From: Deltaproteobacteria bacterium
GTDB taxonomy: Bacteria; Acidobacteriota; Thermoanaerobaculia; Multivoradales; JAHZIX01
DNA length: 64,000 bases
Direction: 5' to 3'
Assembly (NCBI GenBank): GCA_022601195.1
Contig: JAHZIX010000039.1
Location: 124,001-188,000, forward strand
The notes below the pieces were generated by a model. That model searched no databases. It was not told the DNA's origin and worked only from the letters and a program-made list of their open reading frames with translations. Positions 1 through 8,199 of the stretch are shown one piece after another. Each line of letters opens with the position of its first letter. Position 1 is the stretch's first letter. A program made the position numbers and the translations under genes.

Positions 1-1
1 G

Positions 2-955
2 GACCCGAACCCTGTCTATCGTCGTTTCTTCGACCCTCCCCGGGCCACCTCCCCGGCGGATCTGGAGGTTATCGGTGAGCGTTACGTAGGAGCTCTCTAC
101 GGGGAGATCCGAGATTGGGTCGAGAACGTTCCGCAGGGAGAGCCCTTGGGGGTGATGTTCTCCGGTGGGCTGGATAGCGGAGCCGTCTTGTTGTGCCTGT
201 TCCGAGCTCTCTTGGACCTGGGCCAAAGCCCGTCTCGTCTCAAAGCGTTCACGCTGGCGGTGGACGGGGGTGGGGCCGATGCGGCGCAGGCGCGGGAATT
301 CTTGAAGCGAGTCGAGCTAGAAATGCTGGGAGAGGAAGTCGTCGTGGCGGCTCGGGAGCTGGATCCCTTAGAAGCAGTCGCCGTGATCGAAGACTACAAG
401 CCCCTGGACGTCGAATGCGCCACGATGGTGATGGCTCTGGCGAGAGCGCTTCGCCATCGCTACCCGGAGTGGAAGTATCTGGTGGACGGTGATGGAGGGG
501 ATGAGAACTTGAAGGACTATCCCATCGAGGAAAACCCCGAGCTCACCATTCGCAGCGTGGTAGGTAATTCCATGCTCTATCAGGAAGGATGGGGGGTGGG
601 AGCCATCAAGCACTCCCAGACCTTTAGCGGTGGGCTAAGCCGCGGTTGTGTTCGGGGTTACGCTCCTCTGGCGCGCTATGGTTTTCGGACCTTTAGCCCC
701 AACACTCGGCCCCGGGTGATCGCCGAAGCCGAGGCGATTCCCTTCGCCGAGTTGACCCAGGGCTCCCACGAGCGTCTCTATGCTCTGAAAGGAGAAGTGC
801 TGCGGCGCGGAGTGATGGCCCACACCGGCTTTGAGCTGCCGGTTTTCGAGAAGCGGCGTTTTCAGCACGGCGCGGCTTCGGGAGGGGTTTTAGCGGAGCG
901 CTTCGCTGACTCACCGGAGACCTACCGCGACCACTTCTTTCGGCTTTTCACTTGA
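2..955 (+). CDS. Asparagine-synthetase-like protein, 5' end outside window
   Basis: The reading frame is open from the first bases of the window, so the N-terminus lies outside. An ATP-pyrophosphatase PP-loop (FSGGLDSG, about 49 codons in) and a later DGDGGDE segment identify the synthetase domain of the asparagine synthase/beta-lactam synthetase family, which adenylates a carboxylate and transfers an amine to it. Whether a glutaminase domain precedes it cannot be seen. The stop codon overlaps the TTG start of the radical SAM gene (TTGA), so the two are translationally coupled. Its substrate is unknown; the coupling to radical SAM and flavin genes suggests tailoring of a small molecule or peptide rather than asparagine supply. 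It is divergent from the lasso cyclase further downstream. Confidence 0.8.
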   Translation, partial: DPNPVYRRFFDPPRATSPADLEVIGERYVGALYGEIRDWVENVPQGEPLGVMFSGGLDSGAVLLCLFRALLDLGQSPSRLKAFTLAVDGGGADAAQAREFLKRVELEMLGEEVVVAARELDPLEAVAVIEDYKPLDVECATMVMALARALRHRYPEWKYLVDGDGGDENLKDYPIEENPELTIRSVVGNSMLYQEGWGVGAIKHSQTFSGGLSRGCVRGYAPLARYGFRTFSPNTRPRVIAEAEAIPFAELTQGSHERLYALKGEVLRRGVMAHTGFELPVFEKRRFQHGAASGGVLAERFADSPETYRDHFFRLFT

Positions 956-1956
956 ATCTGGGGGCGGAGGGGCGCCGCATCCGCGCCCTTCGGCCGGCCA
1001 AGGAGAGCCTAGATCCCTGGCGTCCGGTGGGTGTTCATCTAGAGCAAGAGCGACTTCCAAGTGGATCCCTGGCTCCGAGTCTGACGGTTTTCCTTGCTGG
1101 CAGCGAGTGTCCCTTTACCTGTGTCTTCTGCGACTTGTGGCAGTACACCTTGGATGGGCCGACACCTCCCGGTGCCTTGCCGGCGCAGCTGAGCTTGGCT
1201 CTGGAAGAAGTGCGGGACCAACTCCCTGAGGCCCGGTGGCCGGAAGCGTCCATCAAGCTTTACAACGCGAGCAATTTCTTTGACGGTCGGGCGGTGCCAG
1301 AGCAGGATGAGGGTGCTCTAGGGGAGCTGCTGACCCCGTTTCGACGAGTGGTGGTCGAGTGTCACGCCAAGCTTATCGGCCCCCGCTGTCGAGACTTTGC
1401 GGCATTTCTCGAGGGCAGGTTGGAAGTCGCCATTGGGCTCGAGACGATTCACCCACGAGCCTCCCCCCGGCTCAACAAAGGGGCCACCCTGGGCGACTTC
1501 GACCTGGCCATGGAACGGTTGAGGCAGTGGGGGATCGCCAGCCGAACCTTCATATTGCTGGGTGCTCCCTACATACCAGCAAACGAGGCCGTCTCTTGGG
1601 CAATACAGTCGGCTCGCTATGCGTTCGACCAGGGAGCAGAAACTGTGGCACTGATTCCGGCGCGGAGCAGCCCCGGCGAGTTGGAGCGTCTGGCTTCGCT
1701 GGGTGAATTTTCGCCTCCCAGCCTGGAGCAATTGGAAATGGCTTTGGAGGGAGTGCTGGAGGCTCCGCCGCCAGCTGGCTCTCAGGTGGTGGCAGATCTT
1801 TGGGACCTCGAGATTCTCGATCCTGAATGTAGCACCTGTTCCTCTCGGAGGATTCGCCGCCTCGAGAGCATGAACTTCAATGGGCGGATCGCGGAACCGG
1901 TTCATTGCTCCGAGTGCTCCTCCGGATGCCAGGGAGGTGTGCGAGGAGATGGCTGA
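952..1956 (+). CDS. Radical SAM protein with C-terminal cysteine cluster
   Basis: The CPFTCVFC motif (C53, C57, C60) is the CxxxCxxC ligand set of the radical SAM [4Fe-4S] cluster. The sequence around it (FLAGSECPFTCVFCDLWQYT) resembles the archaeosine-synthase-related (RaSEA-like) group of radical SAM proteins. Five more cysteines sit at the C-terminus (C293, C296, C319, C322, C326) and could hold zinc or an auxiliary Fe-S cluster. The start is a TTG overlapping the upstream stop; the end overlaps the downstream flavoprotein start. Length is 334 residues. The reaction is unknown: family resemblance alone does not fix the substrate. Confidence 0.8.
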   Translation: MNLGAEGRRIRALRPAKESLDPWRPVGVHLEQERLPSGSLAPSLTVFLAGSECPFTCVFCDLWQYTLDGPTPPGALPAQLSLALEEVRDQLPEARWPEASIKLYNASNFFDGRAVPEQDEGALGELLTPFRRVVVECHAKLIGPRCRDFAAFLEGRLEVAIGLETIHPRASPRLNKGATLGDFDLAMERLRQWGIASRTFILLGAPYIPANEAVSWAIQSARYAFDQGAETVALIPARSSPGELERLASLGEFSPPSLEQLEMALEGVLEAPPPAGSQVVADLWDLEILDPECSTCSSRRIRRLESMNFNGRIAEPVHCSECSSGCQGGVRGDG

Positions 1957-3571
1957 GCCATCTACCTCTCGGACTGCGATGTCCGCTAGGGAGCGCTGCG
2001 ATGTGGTGATCGTGGGCTCGGGTTTTGCGGGTTCCATTCTGGCTCGAGTCTTGGCACGGCAAGGCAAGGACGTGGTTTTGGTGGAAAGGGGGCGGCACCC
2101 CCGGTTTGCCCTGGGAGAATCGTCGACCCCGCTGGCAGCGATCTCTCTTGAGCGGCTTGCCGCTGCCTACGGATTGGAAGACCTTTCCCATCTGGCCGCC
2201 TATGGCCGTTGGCAGCGCCACCTGCCGGAGCTGCGCTGTGGTCTCAAGCGGGGTTTCACCTTTTATCACCACCGAAGAGGAGAGCCGTTTCGTAACAGTG
2301 ACGCCAACGAGCATCGTTTGTTGGTGGCTGCCAGCCCGTCCGAAGGGATCGCCGATTGCCACTGGCTACGCTCCGATGTCGACCATTTTCTGGTCCGACA
2401 GGCCGTGGCTTCGGGAGTACGATTTCGGGATCAGACGCACCTCCAGAGTTTTCAAGAGACGACCTCAGGAGTTTTCATGGAGGGCCTTGGGCCCCAGGGT
2501 AGCTGTGCCATCGAAGCTTCTTTTCTGGTCGATGCATCGGGCCCCGGTGGTTTCCTGGCCACCCAACTCTCTCTGCCTACCGCTAGGGAAGAGCCGGGCG
2601 CCTCGACCTCTTTGCTATATGGACACTTTCGCCAGGTAAAGGAGTTCACGGACCTCGCTCGGGCGCAGGGTAGCGAGCTGCCCCTGGGGCCGTACCCGGA
2701 TTCGAGGGCCGCGGTACACCACACCTTCGAAGGCGGCTGGCTCTATCTACTGCCCTTTGATCATGGGGTGGTGAGCGCAGGCCTGCTCCGGCGCTCCGGG
2801 GCCCGAGCTCCCCAAAAACCCTCCATGGTGGATTGGCAAGCGGCCTTGGCTCCCTGGCCGAGTCTGCGGGAGCTCTTCTCCCAAGCCCGTGTCGACCAGC
2901 CGCTGAGTTTCGTGCCGAGGATCCAAAGTCGACGGCAAACCGCAACCGGGTCACGCTGGCTGCTCTTGCCACACGGTTACGCTTTCTTCGATCCACTTTT
3001 TTCCACCGGGATGGCCTGGAGCCTGGTCGCGGTTGAACGGGTGGCCGATCTGTTCTCCTCGGCGAGCGGAGCGCCGTCTCCGGTGGGCCTCCGGCGATAC
3101 TCGGAGCTACTGGGCCAGGAAGCCGATCAGATCTCCCACCTGGTAGAAGCCGCTTGGGGGTGTTTCGGGAACTTCGAAGCCCTGAGGGCCATTGCGGCTC
3201 TCTATTTTGCTGCGGTGAGTTATCAGGAGCTGCGACAGCGCTTGGTGGACCCCGATCCCGCGAGGCCTTGGGCCTGGGAAGGTTTCTTAGGGGCGACGGA
3301 TGCGGAGAGCCGAGCTTTCGTTCAAGAGGGTCGAAAACGAGTCGAAGCTCTAGTCCAAGACTCTCTTCGGGGTCCTGAGAAAGCTGATTGGACGGGGCTG
3401 GAAACCTGGGCCGGGGAGGCCATCGCGAAGCGAAACGTCATCGGTTTGGTGGACTCGACTCGCCATCACCTCTATCCGGTGGATCTGGATGTGCTTCTCC
3501 AAAGAAGCTCTCTCCTCGGCCTTGGCCTTCGGCAAGTGGAGGCTCGCCTGGATCGGCTACGGGCTCTTTGA
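1949..3571 (+). CDS. FAD-dependent oxidoreductase, tryptophan-halogenase-like family
   Basis: The N-terminus has a dinucleotide-binding GxGxxG motif (VGSGFAG from residue 22), followed by an ERGRHPRF segment and GESSTPL, as in the flavin-dependent halogenase/geranylgeranyl reductase superfamily. The WxWxIP motif of true halogenases is not present; the equivalent stretch reads GGWLYLLPF. A halogenase call is therefore not safe, and reductase or monooxygenase activity is equally possible. The ATG at 1949 overlaps the radical SAM stop by 8 bases; an alternative ATG lies at 1979. At 540 residues it is in the halogenase size range. It forms an operon with the two upstream genes. Confidence 0.75.
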   Translation: MAEPSTSRTAMSARERCDVVIVGSGFAGSILARVLARQGKDVVLVERGRHPRFALGESSTPLAAISLERLAAAYGLEDLSHLAAYGRWQRHLPELRCGLKRGFTFYHHRRGEPFRNSDANEHRLLVAASPSEGIADCHWLRSDVDHFLVRQAVASGVRFRDQTHLQSFQETTSGVFMEGLGPQGSCAIEASFLVDASGPGGFLATQLSLPTAREEPGASTSLLYGHFRQVKEFTDLARAQGSELPLGPYPDSRAAVHHTFEGGWLYLLPFDHGVVSAGLLRRSGARAPQKPSMVDWQAALAPWPSLRELFSQARVDQPLSFVPRIQSRRQTATGSRWLLLPHGYAFFDPLFSTGMAWSLVAVERVADLFSSASGAPSPVGLRRYSELLGQEADQISHLVEAAWGCFGNFEALRAIAALYFAAVSYQELRQRLVDPDPARPWAWEGFLGATDAESRAFVQEGRKRVEALVQDSLRGPEKADWTGLETWAGEAIAKRNVIGLVDSTRHHLYPVDLDVLLQRSSLLGLGLRQVEARLDRLRAL

Positions 3572-3611
3572 GGTCCCCTGGAATCACCTCCGTGGTATCT
3601 TGGCGACCGCA

Positions 3612-4262
3612 ATGGCACCCTTATTTTTCACCTTCGAAGGTCTCGATGGAAGCGGCAAGTCGACCCATCTGAAACGAGCAGCCGAGTGGTTGCAGCAACA
3701 GGGGGTAGCCGTTGAAGTGACTCATCAGCCGGGAGGCACGGCCCTCGGGCAGCGGATCCGTCAGGCGGTACTCGATCCGGATGGAGGGCATATCGATGGT
3801 CGAGTCGAGCTACTCCTCATGTTTGCCGATCGCCGGCACCATCTGCTGGAAACGATTGAACCGGCTCTAGCTTCCGGGCGACACGTCCTGTGCGATCGAT
3901 TCTCGGACTCCACCCGGGCCTACCAAGGCCATGGGAGAGGTGTCCCCCTAAGCCTCATCGACGAAGTCGACCGAATCGCCACGGATCTTCGCCGGCCGGA
4001 TAGAACTCTGCTCTTTGATCTGCTGCCGGAACAGGCACGGAGCCGAGGACAGTCCAGCAAGCGACGTTCCCAGAAGGGGGGGGTCGATCGAATCGACGCC
4101 GAGGGACTCGCTTTCTATCAGCGAGTTCGGGACGGCTACCTCGAGTTGGTCGAGGCGGAGCCGGAACGCTTCATCGTGATCGATGCGTCGGGCAGCCGCG
4201 AGGAAACCTGGGAGCAAGTGAGAGGAGCCCTGGTCCTGCTCACCGGGAAAACCAAACCATGA
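3612..4262 (+). CDS. tmk: Thymidylate kinase
   Basis: Phosphorylates dTMP to dTDP with ATP in the cytoplasm. The N-terminus carries the P-loop EGLDGSGKST typical of Tmk, followed by the DRFSDSTRAYQGHGRG segment (DR motif) and an Arg/Lys-rich LID region (SRGQSSKRRSQKGG). The start at 3612 was chosen because it places the P-loop about ten residues from the N-terminus, as in the family; the frame is open further upstream but that would add an unrelated extension into the flavoprotein gene. Length is 216 residues, normal for Tmk. The stop overlaps the holB start (ATGA), a common tmk-holB arrangement. Confidence 0.93.
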   Translation: MAPLFFTFEGLDGSGKSTHLKRAAEWLQQQGVAVEVTHQPGGTALGQRIRQAVLDPDGGHIDGRVELLLMFADRRHHLLETIEPALASGRHVLCDRFSDSTRAYQGHGRGVPLSLIDEVDRIATDLRRPDRTLLFDLLPEQARSRGQSSKRRSQKGGVDRIDAEGLAFYQRVRDGYLELVEAEPERFIVIDASGSREETWEQVRGALVLLTGKTKP

Positions 4263-5098
4263 GCTTCGAAGAGGTACTCGGCCTAGCGCGCCAGGGTGAG
4301 CTCTACCCGTCTCTCATTCTTCATGGCAATGAGATGGAGGAAAGGCGGAAGGCTGCTCTCACCTTGAGCCAGACATTGCTGTGCGAGCTCGCTCCCCAGG
4401 ATCGCCCGTGTGGCACCTGCCGCCAGTGTCGCCGGATCGTCTGGCCGGAGAAAGGTAGCGATACTTTTCATCCCGATTTTCAGGTATTGGAGAGGGATCT
4501 GAAAACGTCTACTTCGGTAGAAGCGGTCAAACGATTTCTCCAGGTGGCTCAAGTCTCCCCTTTCGAAGCTCGAGGGCAAGTTTTCGTCATCGCTTCGGCG
4601 GAGAGTCTCACCGGTGAGGCAGCCAATGCCTTGCTCAAGGCATTGGAAGAGCCCGCCGCCAGTGCTCCCCGTCATTTCCAACTCCTGGCACCATCCCAAT
4701 TCGATCTACTGGCGACCCTTCGCAGCCGTTCCTTGGCGATCTATCTCGGGGCAGCTCAGGCAGTCGACCAGGAGAGTATGGAGTCGATGGCTCAGCAGGT
4801 CGCGAAATGCGTCGAGGCCTTTTCTCAGAGCGGCTCGGGGGTCTATCTCCTGGCCTTGGCTGCCAGTCTCAACCAGAGCGGAGATTGGAAGGATCCCCGC
4901 TCCGGACGGCCTTGGGCACTCGCGGCTAGAGCTGTCATTACCAGTTTGACGTTGCCGGAAGTTCCCTCAGGTGCTCGTCCCCGGCTGCTAGCCCTGGCGG
5001 ATGCGTTGCTTACCGGAGCTGATTTCAGAATCCGCGGCATTCCTCCGGAGCGAATCCTGGAAGGCTTGGTGTGCAAGCATCTATTGGCAGAGATCTGA
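4259..5098 (+). CDS. holB: DNA polymerase III delta' subunit
   Basis: Clamp-loader subunit of the replicative polymerase. It has the zinc-binding cysteine group near the N-terminus (C-x8-CGTCRQC), an AAA+ fold and the NALLKALEEP motif (SRC-like region) of the DnaX/HolB family. The normal Walker A is degenerate (LILHGNEMEERRKAA), which is expected because delta' does not bind ATP. The position directly after tmk, with a 4-base overlap, supports the assignment. Length is 279 residues, slightly shorter than the Escherichia coli protein. Confidence 0.9.
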   Translation: MSFEEVLGLARQGELYPSLILHGNEMEERRKAALTLSQTLLCELAPQDRPCGTCRQCRRIVWPEKGSDTFHPDFQVLERDLKTSTSVEAVKRFLQVAQVSPFEARGQVFVIASAESLTGEAANALLKALEEPAASAPRHFQLLAPSQFDLLATLRSRSLAIYLGAAQAVDQESMESMAQQVAKCVEAFSQSGSGVYLLALAASLNQSGDWKDPRSGRPWALAARAVITSLTLPEVPSGARPRLLALADALLTGADFRIRGIPPERILEGLVCKHLLAEI

Positions 5099-5127
5099 CC
5101 CACTCCTCTATGTGGGCTTTGTCTTTC
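5099..5127 (+). terminator. Weak hairpin after holB
   Basis: CCCAC and GTGGG pair around an 8-base loop directly after the holB stop and are followed by CTTTGTCTTT. The stem is only 5 bp, so this is a weak candidate for a Rho-independent terminator. Confidence 0.35.
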
Positions 5128-5478
5128 CACCTTTTCCAAAGGCGACTTCTCCAGAGGTAAGGGGAGTGAGGAGTCCGGCTTGGGTTTTGAGGTGGACGAA
5201 GGGGACCACTCACCAGCAACTTTGCCCCTTTGGTCTCGCCAAGAGCTGCTCCTGGGAGCTTGCGGCGTAGGGATCTCTCAGTGGGCACAGGGCGGCTCAG
5301 GGGAGCGGGTAGATGGCTTCGGCACCGTCTTTGCAGGAATACGATGGGTATCCAGGGGATAGAATCACCTCTAACTCTTGGATTGACCACTTGCACTGGA
5401 CTTTCAGGCACTTTGTCTCGATATGCCCGTCCCGCGACTTGGGCACTTCCAAAGGATCTCTAAATAGGAGCAACCACA
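5128..5478. other. Intergenic region holB to DsbA-like gene
   Basis: About 350 bases without a convincing gene, RNA or promoter. Short open frames here lack ribosome binding sites and recognisable motifs. A ribosome binding site (AGGAG, about 5466) precedes the next gene. Confidence 0.5.
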
Positions 5479-6579
5479 ATGACTTTTCTCAAGACTTTTC
5501 GGCCAAATGCCGGCAAAGGAGCTTTGGCCTTGGCTGCGATGGCTCTGGGCGCTGGTATCTGGATTCTTCCGGCCTGTTCGGCCCAGACAGGAGCTGAGGG
5601 CAGCGAAGCCACGGACGGTGACGTTTTGGCCACCATTGGTGCCAACTCGGTCACCCGCGCGGAGATTCAGACCGAAGCGGAGTCTGGTCTCGAGCAGGCG
5701 AAGATGCAGAAGCTACAGTGTGAATCCACTTACGAGCGAACCGTTCATCAGGTCATGGAGACGACTTTGGAGAGAGTCGTCCGGGACCGAGTCTTGACGG
5801 AAGAGGCGACGGCTCGGGGAATTACCCGGGAGGAGCTGATCGAGGCCGAGGTTGAGTCCAAGGTTGGGGAGGTCACCGATGAACAGGTGGATACCTTCTA
5901 TGCGCAGAACCAGGCGCAGATCCGTCAGCCGAAGGAGCAGGTCGCGGCGCAGATTCGCCAGCACCTGGGGCGTCAGGTTCGGGATACGGTCTACAACGAG
6001 TTCATCACGAGTCTCGAAGCGAAGAGCAACGTCGATTACAAGCTTGGCCCCTACCGCGTTGAGGTCGCTGCCGATGGACCCTCAAAGGGACCGGAGTCTG
6101 CTCCGGTGACGATCGTGGAGTTCTCGGATTTCCAATGTCCCTACTGTTCCCGCGTGGTGCCGTCCATGGACAAAGTGACGGAGAAGTATGGCGACAAAGT
6201 GCAGTTGGTTTTTCGGCATTTTCCCTTGCAGTTTCACGCTGAGGCTCAGAAAGCGGCGGAGGCTTCTCTGTGCGCCCACGACCAGGGCAAATTTTGGGAG
6301 ATGCACGATTTGATGTTCGAGGAGCAGAGCTCCTTGAAGGTTGCGGATCTCAAGGACAAGGCGAAGCGGCTAGAGATGGAAGAAGCGGCCTTCGATGAGT
6401 GTCTCGATTCCGGAAAGTACTTTGAGGCCGTGCAGGAAGATATGCGAGCGGGGGTTCTGGCGGGCGTTTCCGGTACTCCGGCCATGTTCATCAACGGCCG
6501 TTTCGTGTCTGGTGCCCAGCCCTACGAGAACATCGCTGAGGTGATCGACGAGGAATTAGCGCGGATGAGCGTCAACTAA
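5479..6579 (+). CDS. DsbA-like thioredoxin lipoprotein with SurA-like N-terminal part
   Basis: Predicted envelope thiol-disulfide oxidoreductase. A hydrophobic signal ends in the lipobox LPAC (Cys33), so the mature protein is likely lipid-anchored. Residues about 45-190 form a helical, charged region reminiscent of SurA/PpiC N-terminal domains (TIGANSVTRAEI...). The C-terminal half is a DsbA-type thioredoxin domain with CPYC active site (C220-C223) and the cis-proline loop GTPAMFINGR. This two-part layout is common in Acidobacteria and Deltaproteobacteria. The ATG has AGGAG upstream. It probably acts alone; no DsbB/DsbD partner is nearby. Confidence 0.85.
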   Translation: MTFLKTFRPNAGKGALALAAMALGAGIWILPACSAQTGAEGSEATDGDVLATIGANSVTRAEIQTEAESGLEQAKMQKLQCESTYERTVHQVMETTLERVVRDRVLTEEATARGITREELIEAEVESKVGEVTDEQVDTFYAQNQAQIRQPKEQVAAQIRQHLGRQVRDTVYNEFITSLEAKSNVDYKLGPYRVEVAADGPSKGPESAPVTIVEFSDFQCPYCSRVVPSMDKVTEKYGDKVQLVFRHFPLQFHAEAQKAAEASLCAHDQGKFWEMHDLMFEEQSSLKVADLKDKAKRLEMEEAAFDECLDSGKYFEAVQEDMRAGVLAGVSGTPAMFINGRFVSGAQPYENIAEVIDEELARMSVN

Positions 6580-6611
6580 ATCCCGCCAGGCAGGAGCGAG
6601 CCGATGGGGCG

Positions 6612-7637
6612 GTGGGGAACCTCTGCTTCGTCGATGGACGTTTCTGCCACCAAAATTCGCTCGGTGGTGCCTTGCATCACCGAGCCTCCTACCTTTTGAA
6701 TATCACTCCTATTGATTCGCGCCAGGTCGCCGAGTTGCAGCTCTACCTGGAGCCGGGATCCAGCTCCCAAGCAGTCTATCTTCTGGCGGACCAGAGGGTC
6801 GCCATCGACATCGCCTTTCAGGAACTGGAACCCTACCGGCAAGGCCCTTTCGTTGCTGCCCGACCGCCGGGAATTCATCCAGAGATGTCGGCGGGCCAAT
6901 CTACGTTCCATGGAGAAGCATGGTTGGGAGGACGCCAACGCCAACTGAGCTGCTTGGCCAGGGGAGAAGACTTGGTGCTCAGCATCGAGGGGTTCGGTGA
7001 ACTCTATGTTCTCGCTGAGGGCACGGTGTCTCGACGTTCGCTACCCTCGACTGTGGCCCCTGACCCGGATCTATTGTTAGAGGTTGCCTTGGGGCCTGCC
7101 CTTTTACTGCCCTTAGCGACTCGGGGGATTTTTGGTCTGCATGCGAGTGCCGTCCTGGGAGACAAAGGCGTCATTGCTTTTGCTGGAGTCTCTGGGGCTG
7201 GAAAGTCAACCTTGGCTAGCTCCGCAGCTCGGGAGGGTTTTTGGCCGTTAATAGGGGACGACCTGCTCCCTTGGACCCTGGGAGCTTCCGGAGTGACGGG
7301 CTTTCTTTCCTATCCTCAGCTCAAACGCTTGGATCTGGCACCTGGATCCACGAAGACATCGGTCGCCGGTCCCCTTCAGGCCCTTTACGTTCTCGAGTCA
7401 GTGGAGGCCACTAGGGATGCGAGGGTCGAAATCCATTCTCTTCCGCCTCGGCTGGGAGCCCTGGCGATGGTGCGCCACACGGTCTCCTCAACTCTCTTTG
7501 ACAAGAGTCGCCTGGAGCGACTTCTAGATAGTGCCGGCACCGCTTGCCAGAGAGTCCCCATCCGGCGCCTAGTGGTGCCTCGAAAATTCGATTTTCTTCC
7601 TAGGGCCTGGGAAGCTGTAGCTCGAGACCTCGAATAG
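6612..7637 (+). CDS. HPr-kinase-like protein of the lasso peptide locus
   Basis: The C-terminal half has the HPr kinase/phosphorylase fold signature: GLHASAV, then a P-loop GVSGAGKST (residues 192-200), then an LIGDDLLPW Walker B-like strand. The N-terminal half is not recognisable. Kinases of this kind recur in lasso-peptide clusters; in the paeninodin cluster the homologue phosphorylates a Ser on the peptide. The position upstream of a lasso cyclase and precursor fits such a role, though the precursor here ends in Pro, so the phosphate acceptor would be another Ser or another target. The GTG start is uncertain. Length is 341 residues. Confidence 0.75.
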   Translation: MGNLCFVDGRFCHQNSLGGALHHRASYLLNITPIDSRQVAELQLYLEPGSSSQAVYLLADQRVAIDIAFQELEPYRQGPFVAARPPGIHPEMSAGQSTFHGEAWLGGRQRQLSCLARGEDLVLSIEGFGELYVLAEGTVSRRSLPSTVAPDPDLLLEVALGPALLLPLATRGIFGLHASAVLGDKGVIAFAGVSGAGKSTLASSAAREGFWPLIGDDLLPWTLGASGVTGFLSYPQLKRLDLAPGSTKTSVAGPLQALYVLESVEATRDARVEIHSLPPRLGALAMVRHTVSSTLFDKSRLERLLDSAGTACQRVPIRRLVVPRKFDFLPRAWEAVARDLE

Positions 7638-8100
7638 TCTCGATCACTAGCGCCTTGGAACCCTCTGTAGGGAATGCGCCTACAGGGGCTTCGGAGAATT
7701 GCGGATAGCGTGAATGTAAGTTCTCCGATAAAAAAGTATCGGTAGGAAGAGACTCTGGGATTTCGGATTTCCGACCACCGGGATCTCGGTGCCATGTTTG
7801 AGCATCCAAGGCCCGCGCCGTTCTTGGGTTTCTGACCGGTTCTGGCGAAGGTGCTACGAGGTGGAAGGGTGCTGGTACAATCTAGAGAGTCTTCCCCCCC
7901 CCTTCGTATCCCGCGATGAGAATTGCTCGCCAAGCTGAGCGAGAAGTTTTCTGAAAATCTACGGCGATTGAGCTCGAGTGCGAATCTACCGCCGAGAGTG
8001 TTTCGCTATCCATCATAGGGAGCAGGCCAGAGAGTCACCTCAATGGCTAACTTTCGCCGCCGCTAGGAGAAGGAACTGCAAGACCTTCAAGGGGTTGAAA
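7638..8100. other. Intergenic region between kinase and cyclase genes
   Basis: About 460 bases with no convincing conserved gene on either strand. I looked for the RRE-type B1 and transglutaminase-type B2 genes expected in a lasso cluster and did not find them. The longer minus-strand frame across it overlaps the kinase gene and looks like a shadow. Confidence 0.5.
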
Positions 8101-8199
8101 ATGGGAGGGAGAGTTTTGACCACGATCAATGAGGATTCTGGGCCGGACGTTGATCGCTGTGCTCCAAGGTTCCCTTGGGAGGCTCTAAGAGTGCGATGA
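8101..8199 (+). CDS. Possible 32-residue leader ORF before the cyclase
   Basis: A short frame, MGGRVLTTINEDSG... to ...PWEALRVR, has AAGGGG six bases upstream of its ATG, and its stop overlaps the cyclase start codon (ATGA). This is the geometry of a translationally coupled gene. It has no lasso leader motif and no family resemblance. It may be a small real protein, a coupling peptide or chance. Confidence 0.3.
   Translation: MGGRVLTTINEDSGPDVDRCAPRFPWEALRVR

Noticed and set aside
1318..2067. 249-codon open frame on the minus strand opposite the radical SAM gene
   Set aside because: It overlaps a well-supported gene, has no recognisable motif and is a shadow of GC-rich coding DNA.
1949..3571. 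Calling the flavoprotein a halogenase
   Set aside because: Only the FAD-binding part fits; the WxWxIP motif is replaced by WLYLLPF, so the narrower name is not supported.
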